From assembly GCA_946481625.1 (NCBI GenBank), contig CAMLOZ010000034.1, positions 1 through 12,083 of the forward strand: a DNA stretch of 12,083 nucleotides, written 5' to 3'. The DNA is from an uncultured Haloferula sp. Its GTDB lineage: Bacteria > Verrucomicrobiota > Verrucomicrobiae > Verrucomicrobiales > Akkermansiaceae. Position numbers and translations under genes: made by a program. This document shows positions 5,896 through 12,083 of this stretch, one piece after another; position 1 is the stretch's first letter, and each line of letters begins with the position of its first letter. The notes below the pieces were generated by a model. The model saw only the letters and a program-made list of their open reading frames with translations, was not told the DNA's origin and did no database searches.

Positions 5896-7077
5896 CTAGA
5901 CGAATCGCACCGCGTGCTTCTTGGAAAGCTTTAACACGTCGCCTTCCTTGATCGCCACGATGGCACCCGGATCGACGAGCTTCTCCCCGTTGAGCTGAAC
6001 CGAGCCGGTGGTGATGAACTGCTTGCGGAGTTCACCGTTCGATTTCTCCAGGCCGAAGGCGGCCTTGAATCCGTGCGCGGTGAGGGAGAGCACGTTGAGG
6101 GCGGCGGGGAGATCGGAAATCGACAGCTCGGGAAGCTCCGCCGCGGCGAGGTCCTTCTTCGAGAAGCGGGTGTCCCAATCCGCCCGCGCCGCCGCTCCGG
6201 CTTCCGCTCCATGGTAGCGGGAGCTGAGTTTTTCCGCGAGGGCCTTCTTGGCCTCCATCGGGTGCGCGGCGGGGTCGAGCGATTCGCCTAACAGGAGTTG
6301 GTAGTAGCGGGCCATGAGCGTGTCGGAGACGCTCATCAGCTTGCCGAACATGTCGTTCGGCGCATCGCCGACGCCCACGTAGTTGCCGTAGGACTTCGAC
6401 ATCTTCTTCACGCCGTCGAGTCCTTCCAAGAGCGGCAGGGCCATCACGACTTGTTGCGGCTGTCCTTCCTCCTTCTGAAGATCGCGGCCGACGAGCATGT
6501 TGAAAAGCTGGTCGGTGCCGCCGATCTCGACATCGGCACGGATCTCCACGGAGTCCCAGCCCTGCATCACGGGATACTGCAACTCGTGCAGGCGCACTTC
6601 CTGCCCCGCCTCGATGCGGTTGCGGAAGTCCTCGCGCTGCAGCATCTGCTGGAGCGTCACGCGGGAGTTCAGGCGCAGGATGTCCTCGTAGGACAGCTTC
6701 CGGAACCAGTCACCGTTGTAAACGATCTCGGTCTTCTCCTTGTCGAGAATCTTGAAAGCCTGGTCGGTGTAGGTCTCGGCATTTGCCAGCACCTCTTCGC
6801 GGGTCAGCGGCGGGCGGGTGACCGAGCGGCCGGAAGGATCACCGATCGTCGCGGTGAAGTCGCCGATGAGCAAGACCGCGTGATGGCCGAGGAGCTGGAA
6901 CTGCCGCAGCTTCTCCAGCGGCACCGTGTGGCCGAAGTGGATGTCCGGGGCGGTCGGGTCCACGCCGAACTTGATCCGCAGGGGTAGTCCGAGGCGGAGC
7001 TTTTCGAGGAGTTCCTTTTCGGAGAGGACCTTGGCGGTGCCGGCGGTCAGGATCTGGAGCTGTTCTTCCGGGGTCAC
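5896..7077 (-). CDS. tyrS: Tyrosyl-tRNA synthetase, type 2 (TyrRS with KMSKS)
   Basis: The enzyme attaches L-tyrosine to tRNA-Tyr using ATP, in the cytoplasm. The 393-residue sequence is full length for the type-2 (TyrZ-like) group. It has GVDPTAPDIHFGHTVPLEKL with the class I HIGH-type motif HFGH at 47-50. The tyrosine-site region follows (GDFTATIGDPSGRS, residues 72-84; YPVMQGWDS, 168-176; DVEIGGTDQLFN, 182-193). KMSKS is at 225-229. A C-terminal S4 RNA-binding domain spans about 345-393 (RKQFITTGSVQLNGEKLVDP). Type-1 enzymes such as that of E. coli usually have KFGKT instead. The start codon is GTG 7077; no better start or Shine-Dalgarno sequence is seen. A terminator at 7251-7289 separates it from the surface-protein gene, so it needs its own promoter between about 7080 and 7250. 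The small lipoprotein gene follows after 27 bases. Confidence 0.97.
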   Translation of the reverse strand: MTPEEQLQILTAGTAKVLSEKELLEKLRLGLPLRIKFGVDPTAPDIHFGHTVPLEKLRQFQLLGHHAVLLIGDFTATIGDPSGRSVTRPPLTREEVLANAETYTDQAFKILDKEKTEIVYNGDWFRKLSYEDILRLNSRVTLQQMLQREDFRNRIEAGQEVRLHELQYPVMQGWDSVEIRADVEIGGTDQLFNMLVGRDLQKEEGQPQQVVMALPLLEGLDGVKKMSKSYGNYVGVGDAPNDMFGKLMSVSDTLMARYYQLLLGESLDPAAHPMEAKKALAEKLSSRYHGAEAGAAARADWDTRFSKKDLAAAELPELSISDLPAALNVLSLTAHGFKAAFGLEKSNGELRKQFITTGSVQLNGEKLVDPGAIVAIKEGDVLKLSKKHAVRFV

Positions 7078-7108
7078 GGGGCGCGCACCCTAGGGTGATG
7101 GCGGGCCG

Positions 7109-7151
7109 GTGGCAAGTGGATGAAATACGGCCCACCCCGTCCCCTTGCCAC
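7109..7151 (-). promoter_or_regulatory. Long imperfect hairpin in the tyrS leader
   Basis: GTGGCAAG (7109-7116) pairs with CTTGCCAC (7144-7151). After one mismatch the stem continues for five more pairs, one of them a wobble (7118-7122 with 7138-7142). It ends 31 bases upstream of the tyrS GTG, so it would be in the 5' leader of a transcript starting further upstream. There is no T tract, so it is not a standard attenuator. T-box features are not recognised. Confidence 0.4.
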
Positions 7152-7189
7152 AGAACCCGCCTACCGGAAAAAGAAGGCTTTCCGTCAGG

Positions 7190-7238
7190 TTTGCTGATCG
7201 GTTGCGGTTGATCGGCTGCCTTGGAACCGATCGGCAAA
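7190..7238. repeat. 14-bp inverted repeat with a third GATCGG copy, upstream of tyrS
   Basis: TTTGCTGATCGGTT (7190-7203) and AACCGATCGGCAAA (7225-7238) are inverted over 14 positions with one imperfect pair. The 21-base loop contains another TTGATCGG (7208-7215), which could pair with the same right arm, so two mutually exclusive stems are possible. It lies between the terminator of the surface-protein gene and tyrS. It may be an operator with three half-sites or a switching leader. Confidence 0.4.
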
Positions 7239-7250
7239 TCCGATGGAGAG

Positions 7251-7289
7251 CCAAAAAGAAGCCGGTCCCGGTTTGGAACCGGGACCGGC
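7251..7289 (-). terminator. Rho-independent terminator of the surface-protein gene
   Basis: GCCGGTCCCGGTT (7261-7273), loop TGG and AACCGGGACCGGC (7277-7289) form a perfect 13-bp stem. Read on the minus strand it is followed by TTCTTTTTGG (7260-7251), the expected U tract. It starts 27 bases after the stop of the 938-residue gene. This is the clearest intrinsic terminator in the window. Confidence 0.9.
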
Positions 7290-7315
7290 CGGATGGCCAT
7301 GATCGGGGAGTTCGG

Positions 7316-10132
7316 TCAAGGTGCTTCCGCGACTACCACGCGCAGGAAGCCGGTCTCGTCGGCCGCACCTGCGAGACGGAAGCTCCGGAGTTCCCAGTCT
7401 GCCGAAGGAGCTGGTGTCACCGTTTGTGTCAGGGCCGGAACGACTTCCTCCACCTGCGCGTCCCAGTTGCCCAGTTCAGTCGAGCCTTGGAGCTCGTAGC
7501 GGATCCCGTCGACCACTGCCACCAGGCGTCCGCCCTCGGGACCGAAGCTGGCGCCTTGCCGGACCGCCACCGTGATGACGGCACCCCCCGGCGTGGGCAC
7601 CGGCACGTGAATCCCGCGCGATCCCGGTGAGGCCGGCTCTCCCGCCAAGGCAAACTCCAGGAGGTTGACCACCCCGTCCCGGTCGGGATCGTGATCCGCC
7701 CCGCGTTCGCCCTCGGGGATGCCCGAAGCGGCGGCCCACTCCGAGAAAGGACTGCCGGCACCGCCCACCGAGATAAGGGTGCGGTTCAAGCCCGCGTCGT
7801 ACGTCGCGGTCGTGCCTTCCACCGCGTGGAACCATGCTTCCCCGAGGATCGGGCGGCGGTCGCCGGAAAGCGTGATCTCGCCACCTTCGAAGTTGAAGGT
7901 GCCGCGCACGGTCGAGGTGATGTCAGCCGCTGCCAGCGTACCGCCGGTCATGGTGAAGGTGCCGTTGGCGTTGCTCTGGCCCAGACTCACCGCTTGTCCC
8001 ACACTCAGGCTGCCGCCCGAGAGCACGACGGCGCCGGTCGAGCCGCCGCCCACCAGCAGCGGGGTGTTGCCGGTGATCGACATGCTGCCGCCGGAGATAT
8101 CCAGCAAATTGTCGCCCGCCCCCTCGAAGGCGATCAGGAAGGCGGTGTAGTTCGCGAAGCTCGCGCTACCTCCGCTCAAGCGCATCGTTCCGGTCCGGGA
8201 AATATAAACGAAGTTGTTGTTCGAACTGGTGAAGCTGGCCTGGCCTCCCGATACCTCGAAGAGATCGTTCGTGCCGCCTTTGCCCACGTGTACGTTGTGC
8301 AGGATGCTGCCGCCCACGCTGGTGTTGCCGTTGCCCGTGGACCTCACGACCAGTTGCCCGGTACCGGAGAGCAGGTACTTCGAGCCGCTCGCTCCGTTGT
8401 CATCGGCGGTAAAGAACCCGCGGTCCAGGGTGGCATCCACGATCCCGCCGCTGTGGCGGATGGTCCCCGGGAAGTTGTTCCCCACGAGGAAGTAGTTGCC
8501 GGATACCTTGAGCATGCCGCCGCTTACGTCCCACTCGCCGCGATTGATCAGGCGACCGTTCACGGTGAGGACACCGGTGCCGGAGACGGTCGTCGGCGCG
8601 TAGCGTTCCAGGTTCCCGCCGCGGATCGCTTCACCGGACGTGACGGCGAACTCCTCAGCCGTGCCCGGGACGCGGCCTGCCGACCAATTGAAGGCGACAT
8701 CGAAGTTGGTGCTGAAAGCCCCGGTCCAGTTCAAGGCTGTCGGCACGGTTACATCGGTATCGAGCGAGGTTCCCGGCAACGGGAAGATCTGGCTTTGTTG
8801 GAAGCGTAGCGCCGGGGTCGGGTAGCTGAAGGCGGTGACGTTGTCGATCAGATCCCAACTGGTGCCATCGTCGCTTCCTTCCAGGATCCATTGCACCGGG
8901 TCGCGGAGCTCGGCATCGTTGGCGGTGGTGAAGCGGTAGGAGTCGATCGTAACCGCCTGCTCGAACTCGAACACGACCGGCATGATCCGCCGGTCGAGCA
9001 TCTTGGTGCCGGTAAGGCCGTCAACCAACATCGGCGCGCTTTCCGCGGCGGGGGTTGCCCCACCCGGGTTGGTGACGATCACGTTGAGGAGGTTGTCGTT
9101 GGTGCCGGTGCTGCCCGTCGCCTGCGGCGTCTGGGCGTTCGTGGCGAAGAGGTTGAGTTCGGTGCCGTTGTGGAAGAACGAGAATTCCGAGAGCTGGTGC
9201 CCGTCTGCGCCCGGGCGGGTCGCGATCGGCGTGAAACGGTAGAAGCGCTTGGTAGTCGTGCCGCCCGCCACGGCCCTGACCGTGAGGGACTTGCTCGAAG
9301 AACGGCTACCGTTGCTCGCGGTCAGAGTGTAAACCGTGTCCGCGTTGGCCGGTGGCGTGACCAACCGGGTTTCGGATTCCAGCGGGGCTTGCCCGATGGA
9401 GGGGCTCATGGAGACGCCTTGCGGATAACCTCCAAGGTCGAAGTCGTAGGTGTCCCATTCCAGACTCACCGCCGTGCCGTTCAGTACGATCGGATGGCTT
9501 TCGAAGGAATAGGCGAAATAGGGGATTTCGGGGGTGACTTCTCCGGTAACCGGGAAGTCCTGCTGGAAAGTCTGGTTCGCGGGACTGGTCGGATGCCCGA
9601 TGATGCGGTCGATCAGCACCCACTCCTCTTCCTGCGAGTTGCGGCCCCAGACTTTCCAGTCGATCGGATTGCGGTTGGGGAAGGTGGCGGTATCCCCGCC
9701 GGTGGCGAAGCTGTAGGAGTCGATCGTGACCGGAGCGGTGAAGTCGAAGTAGAGGTACTTCGCCTCCCCGCCGTTGTCGTTGATGCCGGTGAGCCCTTTG
9801 GTGCCGAGCGCACCGTCGATGATCTTGAGCGCGCCTTCCGCGTCGGTGACCGGTCGCGAACCGCCGGTCACGGTGACGGGGATCATGTTCACCGCGGTGC
9901 CGTTCTGGCCCGCGGCGGGAGCAGGGTCTGCCTCCGGATTGTTGGCGACCAGGTTGAGACGGGTGCCACCGTTGGAGAAGACGAACTCCGAGAGCTGGAT
10001 GGTGGCTCCGTTCGTATACAGCCTCGCGGGCTCGAATCGATAGTTCTGGTAGGTGACCTGGCCTGAAGCACAGGCGGCCAGGAGGGCGTTCAGCGGCAGG
10101 AAGAATTGCAGGGTTCTCAGGTGCATGTTCAT
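7316..10132 (-). CDS. Large surface protein: two discoidin-like domains, Ig-like segment, SGG beta-helix, Asp-rich tail
   Basis: The 938-residue product starts at ATG 10132 with MNMHLRTLQFFLPLNALLAA. It is followed by C21, so LAAC fits a lipobox; signal peptidase I cleavage near ASG is the alternative. Residues 27-196 and 297-453 are two copies of an F5/8C-like domain. Both contain LSEF.F...GT.LNL.A.N, then DG..GTK.L, then VTIDSY.F.T, then a WxxxG...W.LID stretch and FQQ. Between them, 200-290 is Ig-like (VYTLTASNGS). Residues 465-790 are a Gly/Ser-rich beta-helix with recurring 'SGG...' turns (VSGGMLKVSG, VSGGQASF, LSGGSASF, ISGGSMSI, LSGGSLSV, MTGGTL). GADHDPDRDGVVNLLEFALA (811-830) is a Ca-binding, dockerin- or thrombospondin-3-like tail, followed by a beta domain to the end. 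There is no C-terminal barrel and no PEP-CTERM or LPxTG motif. The 100 codons open upstream are non-signal and rejected. Likely role: adhesion or glycan binding. Confidence 0.9.
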   Translation of the reverse strand: MNMHLRTLQFFLPLNALLAACASGQVTYQNYRFEPARLYTNGATIQLSEFVFSNGGTRLNLVANNPEADPAPAAGQNGTAVNMIPVTVTGGSRPVTDAEGALKIIDGALGTKGLTGINDNGGEAKYLYFDFTAPVTIDSYSFATGGDTATFPNRNPIDWKVWGRNSQEEEWVLIDRIIGHPTSPANQTFQQDFPVTGEVTPEIPYFAYSFESHPIVLNGTAVSLEWDTYDFDLGGYPQGVSMSPSIGQAPLESETRLVTPPANADTVYTLTASNGSRSSSKSLTVRAVAGGTTTKRFYRFTPIATRPGADGHQLSEFSFFHNGTELNLFATNAQTPQATGSTGTNDNLLNVIVTNPGGATPAAESAPMLVDGLTGTKMLDRRIMPVVFEFEQAVTIDSYRFTTANDAELRDPVQWILEGSDDGTSWDLIDNVTAFSYPTPALRFQQSQIFPLPGTSLDTDVTVPTALNWTGAFSTNFDVAFNWSAGRVPGTAEEFAVTSGEAIRGGNLERYAPTTVSGTGVLTVNGRLINRGEWDVSGGMLKVSGNYFLVGNNFPGTIRHSGGIVDATLDRGFFTADDNGASGSKYLLSGTGQLVVRSTGNGNTSVGGSILHNVHVGKGGTNDLFEVSGGQASFTSSNNNFVYISRTGTMRLSGGSASFANYTAFLIAFEGAGDNLLDISGGSMSITGNTPLLVGGGSTGAVVLSGGSLSVGQAVSLGQSNANGTFTMTGGTLAAADITSTVRGTFNFEGGEITLSGDRRPILGEAWFHAVEGTTATYDAGLNRTLISVGGAGSPFSEWAAASGIPEGERGADHDPDRDGVVNLLEFALAGEPASPGSRGIHVPVPTPGGAVITVAVRQGASFGPEGGRLVAVVDGIRYELQGSTELGNWDAQVEEVVPALTQTVTPAPSADWELRSFRLAGAADETGFLRVVVAEAP

Positions 10133-10430
10133 CGTTTGAGTTGGTCCGCCTCCCCTTTCCGGGGATCGGCGGGCACAAACGGTCCGCGGTTTGAAAAGGT
10201 TCATTGACGCTATCGTCACGGAACAACGGTTGATCGCGCGATGGCCCGGAATGCACCCCGTAATGTTTTGCCTATCAGTGTGATGTAAGATGGTGCGGAG
10301 GGCCTCTCCGCCCGCCTCACGCCCCTCCGGCGGCCGGCGGGTGAGGAAATCGTGACCTTCCCGGGCCCGCTCGGACCGACCGCGATTGGGCCTTGGCAAG
10401 GCCGCCCGCAATCGGGCATGGTTGCAGGAC
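10133..10430. other. Divergent intergenic region between the surface-protein gene and apaG
   Basis: These 298 bases hold no gene I can support; frames that cross it are N-terminal extensions or shadows. It should contain both promoters, but I could not choose a convincing pair of boxes. GGGGAGG (minus strand, complement of 10149-10155) lies about 17 bases from the surface-protein ATG, too far for a normal ribosome binding site. GCGGAG (10295-10300) and CTCCGC (10306-10311) form a 6-bp hairpin with a 5-base loop. Confidence 0.4.
10205..10218. promoter_or_regulatory. TGACG-CTAT-CGTCA palindrome, operator-like
   Basis: This is a perfect inverted repeat with 5-bp arms and a 4-bp centre, 73 bases upstream of the surface-protein start. 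It is a plausible binding site for a dimeric regulator of that gene. It is short enough to occur by chance. Confidence 0.25.
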
Positions 10431-10817
10431 ATGACCCCGCTCCTGAGGCAACTCGAAGGTCTGAACGTCCGTGTGGACGACGTGATCTACATGCCCAGCC
10501 TGGACGCTCCGGACGAGCGGCCGCATCCCTTCGTGTACTTCATCTCGATCAAGAACGAGTCGGGGGAGAAGGTGACGATCCGCGGCCGCAAGTGGATCGT
10601 CCGCGAGGACGACGGCGAGGTGATCGTGGTCGAAGGCGACGGGGTGGTGGGCCAGAGCCCGGTCCTCGGCCCGGGAGAGAATTTTTCCTACAACAGTTAC
10701 CATGTTACCCGCGGCGACGGAAAAGCCGAGGGCGCCTTCTTCGGAGAAACCGAGGATGGAGAGTGGGTCTTCGCCCGCATCCCGGAATTCGAACTGAAGG
10801 TGCCGGGCTGGGTCTAG
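10431..10817 (+). CDS. apaG: ApaG domain protein
   Basis: The 128-residue product covers a complete stand-alone ApaG domain (DUF525), close to the usual length of about 125 residues. After VRVDDVIYMPSLDAPD, the sequence has the family pattern: FVYFISIKNESGEKVTIRGR (34-53), then KWIVREDDGEVIVVEGDGVV, then GQSPVLGPGENFSYNS (74-89), ending in a short beta stretch IPEFELKVP. ApaG forms an Ig-like or fibronectin-like beta sandwich. Its cellular role is unsettled (linked to Co/Mg resistance and diadenosine tetraphosphate in E. coli). ATG 10431 is chosen over TTG 10386, because the intervening 15 residues are not family-like. A weak AGGA lies just upstream. The neighbours do not include apaH or ksgA, with which apaG is often found in proteobacteria. 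It converges on the cyclo-ligase gene. Confidence 0.92.
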   Translation: MTPLLRQLEGLNVRVDDVIYMPSLDAPDERPHPFVYFISIKNESGEKVTIRGRKWIVREDDGEVIVVEGDGVVGQSPVLGPGENFSYNSYHVTRGDGKAEGAFFGETEDGEWVFARIPEFELKVPGWV

Positions 10818-10818
10818 G

Positions 10819-10835
10819 GTCCGCAATTGCCGGAC
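10819..10835. terminator. Hairpin between apaG and the cyclo-ligase gene
   Basis: GTCCG (10819-10823), loop CAATTGC and CGGAC (10831-10835) form a 5-bp stem in the 26-bp gap between two convergent genes. TTCTT follows at 10841-10845. It is probably a weak bidirectional terminator. Confidence 0.4.
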
Positions 10836-10843
10836 GCTCGTTC

Positions 10844-11449
10844 TTATGCCGCCGGCACGGGAGCGGTGATCGGCTGGCGGCCGCACTCGGCCACCCCGTT
10901 GGCCGTCGCGAGGAAATGCATCGGGGCGTCGTGGGGATCGGTGGGAAGTTCCGGGTGAACTTGCTCGCGGAAGCAGACACCGACGCGGATCGCCTCGGGA
11001 TCGGCCTGGGCGAGGGCGCGGTCGTAGAAACCCTTGCCGCGGCCGAGGCGCTTGCCGGTGCGGGTGAAGGCGATGCCGGGACAGAGGAAGAGATCGATTT
11101 CTTCCAGCGGGCAGACGGGTGAATCCGGCGTGGGTTCTGAGATGCCGAAGGGGCCGGTCACGATTTCCTTCAGGCCGGGGTCGGTGTGGTGGAACTCCAT
11201 CTGCCCGTCGCCGGTGATGCGGGGCAGGACCCAGCGGAATTGCGGGAGATCCACCATGAGCGGCAGCAGCAGCGTTTCGCCGGGAAGAGCGAAGAAGCTG
11301 GCAATGATCTTCACCTCGCGATGGAGGAGCCATTCGCGCAGGACTTCCCGGATTTCCGCGGATTGGGCGATCTGGCAGTTCTCATCCGGCAGCGAGGCGC
11401 GCATCACCCGGCGCAGGGCGGGTTTCGAATCGTCGCGGGGACTTGTCAC
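10844..11449 (-). CDS. 5-formyltetrahydrofolate cyclo-ligase (MTHFS)
   Basis: The enzyme converts 5-formyltetrahydrofolate to 5,10-methenyltetrahydrofolate with ATP in the cytoplasm, returning folinic acid to the one-carbon pool. The sequence is about 201 residues, a normal length. It has an N-terminal Lys/Arg helix (KPALRRVMRAS), EVKIIASFFALPGE with the substrate-site strand, then the signature GIAFTRTGKRLGRGKGFYDR with the ATP-binding basic and Gly-rich segment. Near the C-terminus comes VGVCFREQVHPELPTDPHDA, with the family's 'D..P.H' region. GTG 11449 is chosen as start; TTG 11455, two codons upstream, is equally possible, and no Shine-Dalgarno sequence decides it. It is divergent from the gene at 11486, with only 36 bp between. 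In E. coli the homologue is ygfA (fau). Confidence 0.93.
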   Translation of the reverse strand: MTSPRDDSKPALRRVMRASLPDENCQIAQSAEIREVLREWLLHREVKIIASFFALPGETLLLPLMVDLPQFRWVLPRITGDGQMEFHHTDPGLKEIVTGPFGISEPTPDSPVCPLEEIDLFLCPGIAFTRTGKRLGRGKGFYDRALAQADPEAIRVGVCFREQVHPELPTDPHDAPMHFLATANGVAECGRQPITAPVPAA

Positions 11450-11485
11450 TTGCAATGGCCGGGGTGGAACGGAAACCTATGCCCG

Positions 11486-12082
11486 ATGATCCGCATTTGG
11501 CAAGCCGCCGCGGTTGCACTGGCGATTTCCGCCCTCCCGGCCGGGGCGCAGGAGGCTGCGGCCAAATTCCGGTGGGATCCTCCAAAAGTGGGTGCGGGGC
11601 TCTTCACGGATGCGCTCGGGATGCTTGACCGCGAAAGGGAGGAATACGCGGATCATCTGGCGGTTTACGCCTCGAACCGGGTGGCGAAGGCGAAGGCGAG
11701 CGCGGCCTCTCTGGCGGAGGCGCGTCGGCTGGTGGCGCTGTCCCTGAATCTTTCTTCGCGGAACAAGAGGGCGCTGGTGCTGAGCTTCCAGCTTTCCCGG
11801 GGCGTGTTGCCGGAGGTGGCGGAGGGGGATTTCCAACCGGACGTGCTGGCCCGGCTGCTCTTTGAGCGCGGGCAGGAATTGAAGAAGCAGGCTGGCGCGG
11901 AGAACGTCTTGATGGCACGCGTTTTCACGGAACTGGCCGCGGAGATCGATCCGAAGAACGACGATGCTGTCTATGCGAGCGAGATCCAGCGGTTGGACTA
12001 CGGCGGAGTGAATTGGGGGGCGCTGACGGATGTGAAGGTGCCGGTGAAGGAGGGGAAGAATGAGGGTGAGGCGCAGCCGTAG
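11486..12082 (+). CDS. Secreted alpha-helical protein of unknown function
   Basis: The 198-residue product starts MIRIWQAAAVALAISALPAG, a signal peptide with probable cleavage after AGA-Q, so it is periplasmic or secreted. ATG 11486 is chosen because it begins the signal peptide; the open frame upstream lies over the cyclo-ligase gene on the other strand. The mature part is mainly helical and charged. It contains LFTDALGMLDREREEYADHL, AEARRLVALSLNLSSRNKRA, then PDVLARLLFERGQELKKQAG and MARVFTELAAEIDPKNDDAV. The spacing of 'A..L...L.L...N..A' resembles one or two TPR-like helical pairs. The C-terminus turns charged and ends at TAG 12080-12082, one base from the window end, so the gene appears complete. 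I do not recognise a family. Its start is 36 bp from the divergent cyclo-ligase start, so promoters must overlap. Confidence 0.82.
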   Translation: MIRIWQAAAVALAISALPAGAQEAAAKFRWDPPKVGAGLFTDALGMLDREREEYADHLAVYASNRVAKAKASAASLAEARRLVALSLNLSSRNKRALVLSFQLSRGVLPEVAEGDFQPDVLARLLFERGQELKKQAGAENVLMARVFTELAAEIDPKNDDAVYASEIQRLDYGGVNWGALTDVKVPVKEGKNEGEAQP

Positions 12083-12083
12083 A

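Noticed and set aside
6298..6987. 229-codon plus-strand frame opposite tyrS
   Set aside because: It is antisense to well conserved tyrosyl-tRNA synthetase motifs.
7078..7250. T-box riboswitch in front of tyrS
   Set aside because: No recognisable T-box antiterminator core or specifier stem, and no terminator next to the start codon.
7316..7600. Autotransporter barrel or PEP-CTERM sorting signal at the surface-protein C-terminus
   Set aside because: There is no final aromatic residue pattern, no PEP motif followed by a membrane helix and Arg cluster; the protein ends in VVVAEAP.
7691..8809. 372-codon plus-strand open frame
   Set aside because: Same reason: it overlies the beta-helix and tail of the surface protein and has a low-complexity Ala/Arg/Val translation.
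8891..10066. 391-codon plus-strand open frame opposite the surface protein
   Set aside because: Val/Gly/Arg-rich translation without domains or signal; the minus strand has a coherent multi-domain protein. It is a high-GC shadow.
10133..10432. 100-residue N-terminal extension of the surface protein
   Set aside because: Charged, Arg-rich and without homology pattern; it would bury the signal peptide that begins at ATG 10132.
1..12083. Defence system, prophage or mobile element
   Set aside because: No nuclease, methyltransferase, integrase, transposase or phage structural gene was found in any plausible frame.

Overview
The window most likely comes from a GC-rich member of the Verrucomicrobiota (Luteolibacter/Haloferula-like). 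This is inferred from gene style, not from a marker gene: a secreted protein built of 32-residue 'DPxxAxxWA' repeats, a large surface protein with 'SGG' beta-helix repeats ending in an Asp-rich DxDxDG...NLLEFAL tail, a type-2 TyrS, and arrays of short hairpins between genes. Most chosen starts lack a good Shine-Dalgarno sequence.

Layout. 1-368 (-): a partial two-helix membrane protein with a PH-like domain, cut by the window edge. 493-914 (+): a DUF2314-like exported protein broken into two overlapping frames exactly at an A AAA AAG heptamer. 915-1347: an AT-richer non-coding stretch with a small palindrome. 1348-2793 (+): a secreted ricin-lectin / duplicated beta module / HEXXH putative metallopeptidase, followed by a strong hairpin. 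2847-3719 (+): a membrane-anchored 32-residue-repeat protein. 3720-3904: a run of hairpins between convergent genes.

3905-10132 (-): four genes read right to left. The 938-residue surface protein (7316-10132) is closed by a clear Rho-independent terminator. It is followed by tyrS (5896-7077), a small lipoprotein (5605-5868) and a clan GH-A-like glycoside hydrolase (3905-5539). The last three are tightly spaced and could be one transcript. 10431-10817 (+) is ApaG. 10844-11449 (-) is 5-formyltetrahydrofolate cyclo-ligase. 11486-12082 (+) is a secreted protein of unknown function that starts 36 bp from the cyclo-ligase start.

Functional picture: housekeeping genes (tyrS, cyclo-ligase, apaG) are interspersed with exported proteins that look suited to binding and cutting extracellular polymers (lectin-peptidase, glycoside hydrolase, two-discoidin surface protein). 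I see no phage, transposon, CRISPR, tRNA, rRNA or recognisable defence system. The least explained items are the DUF2314 frame break with its slippery heptamer, the lectin-metallopeptidase architecture, the hairpin array and the repeat-rich leader of tyrS.
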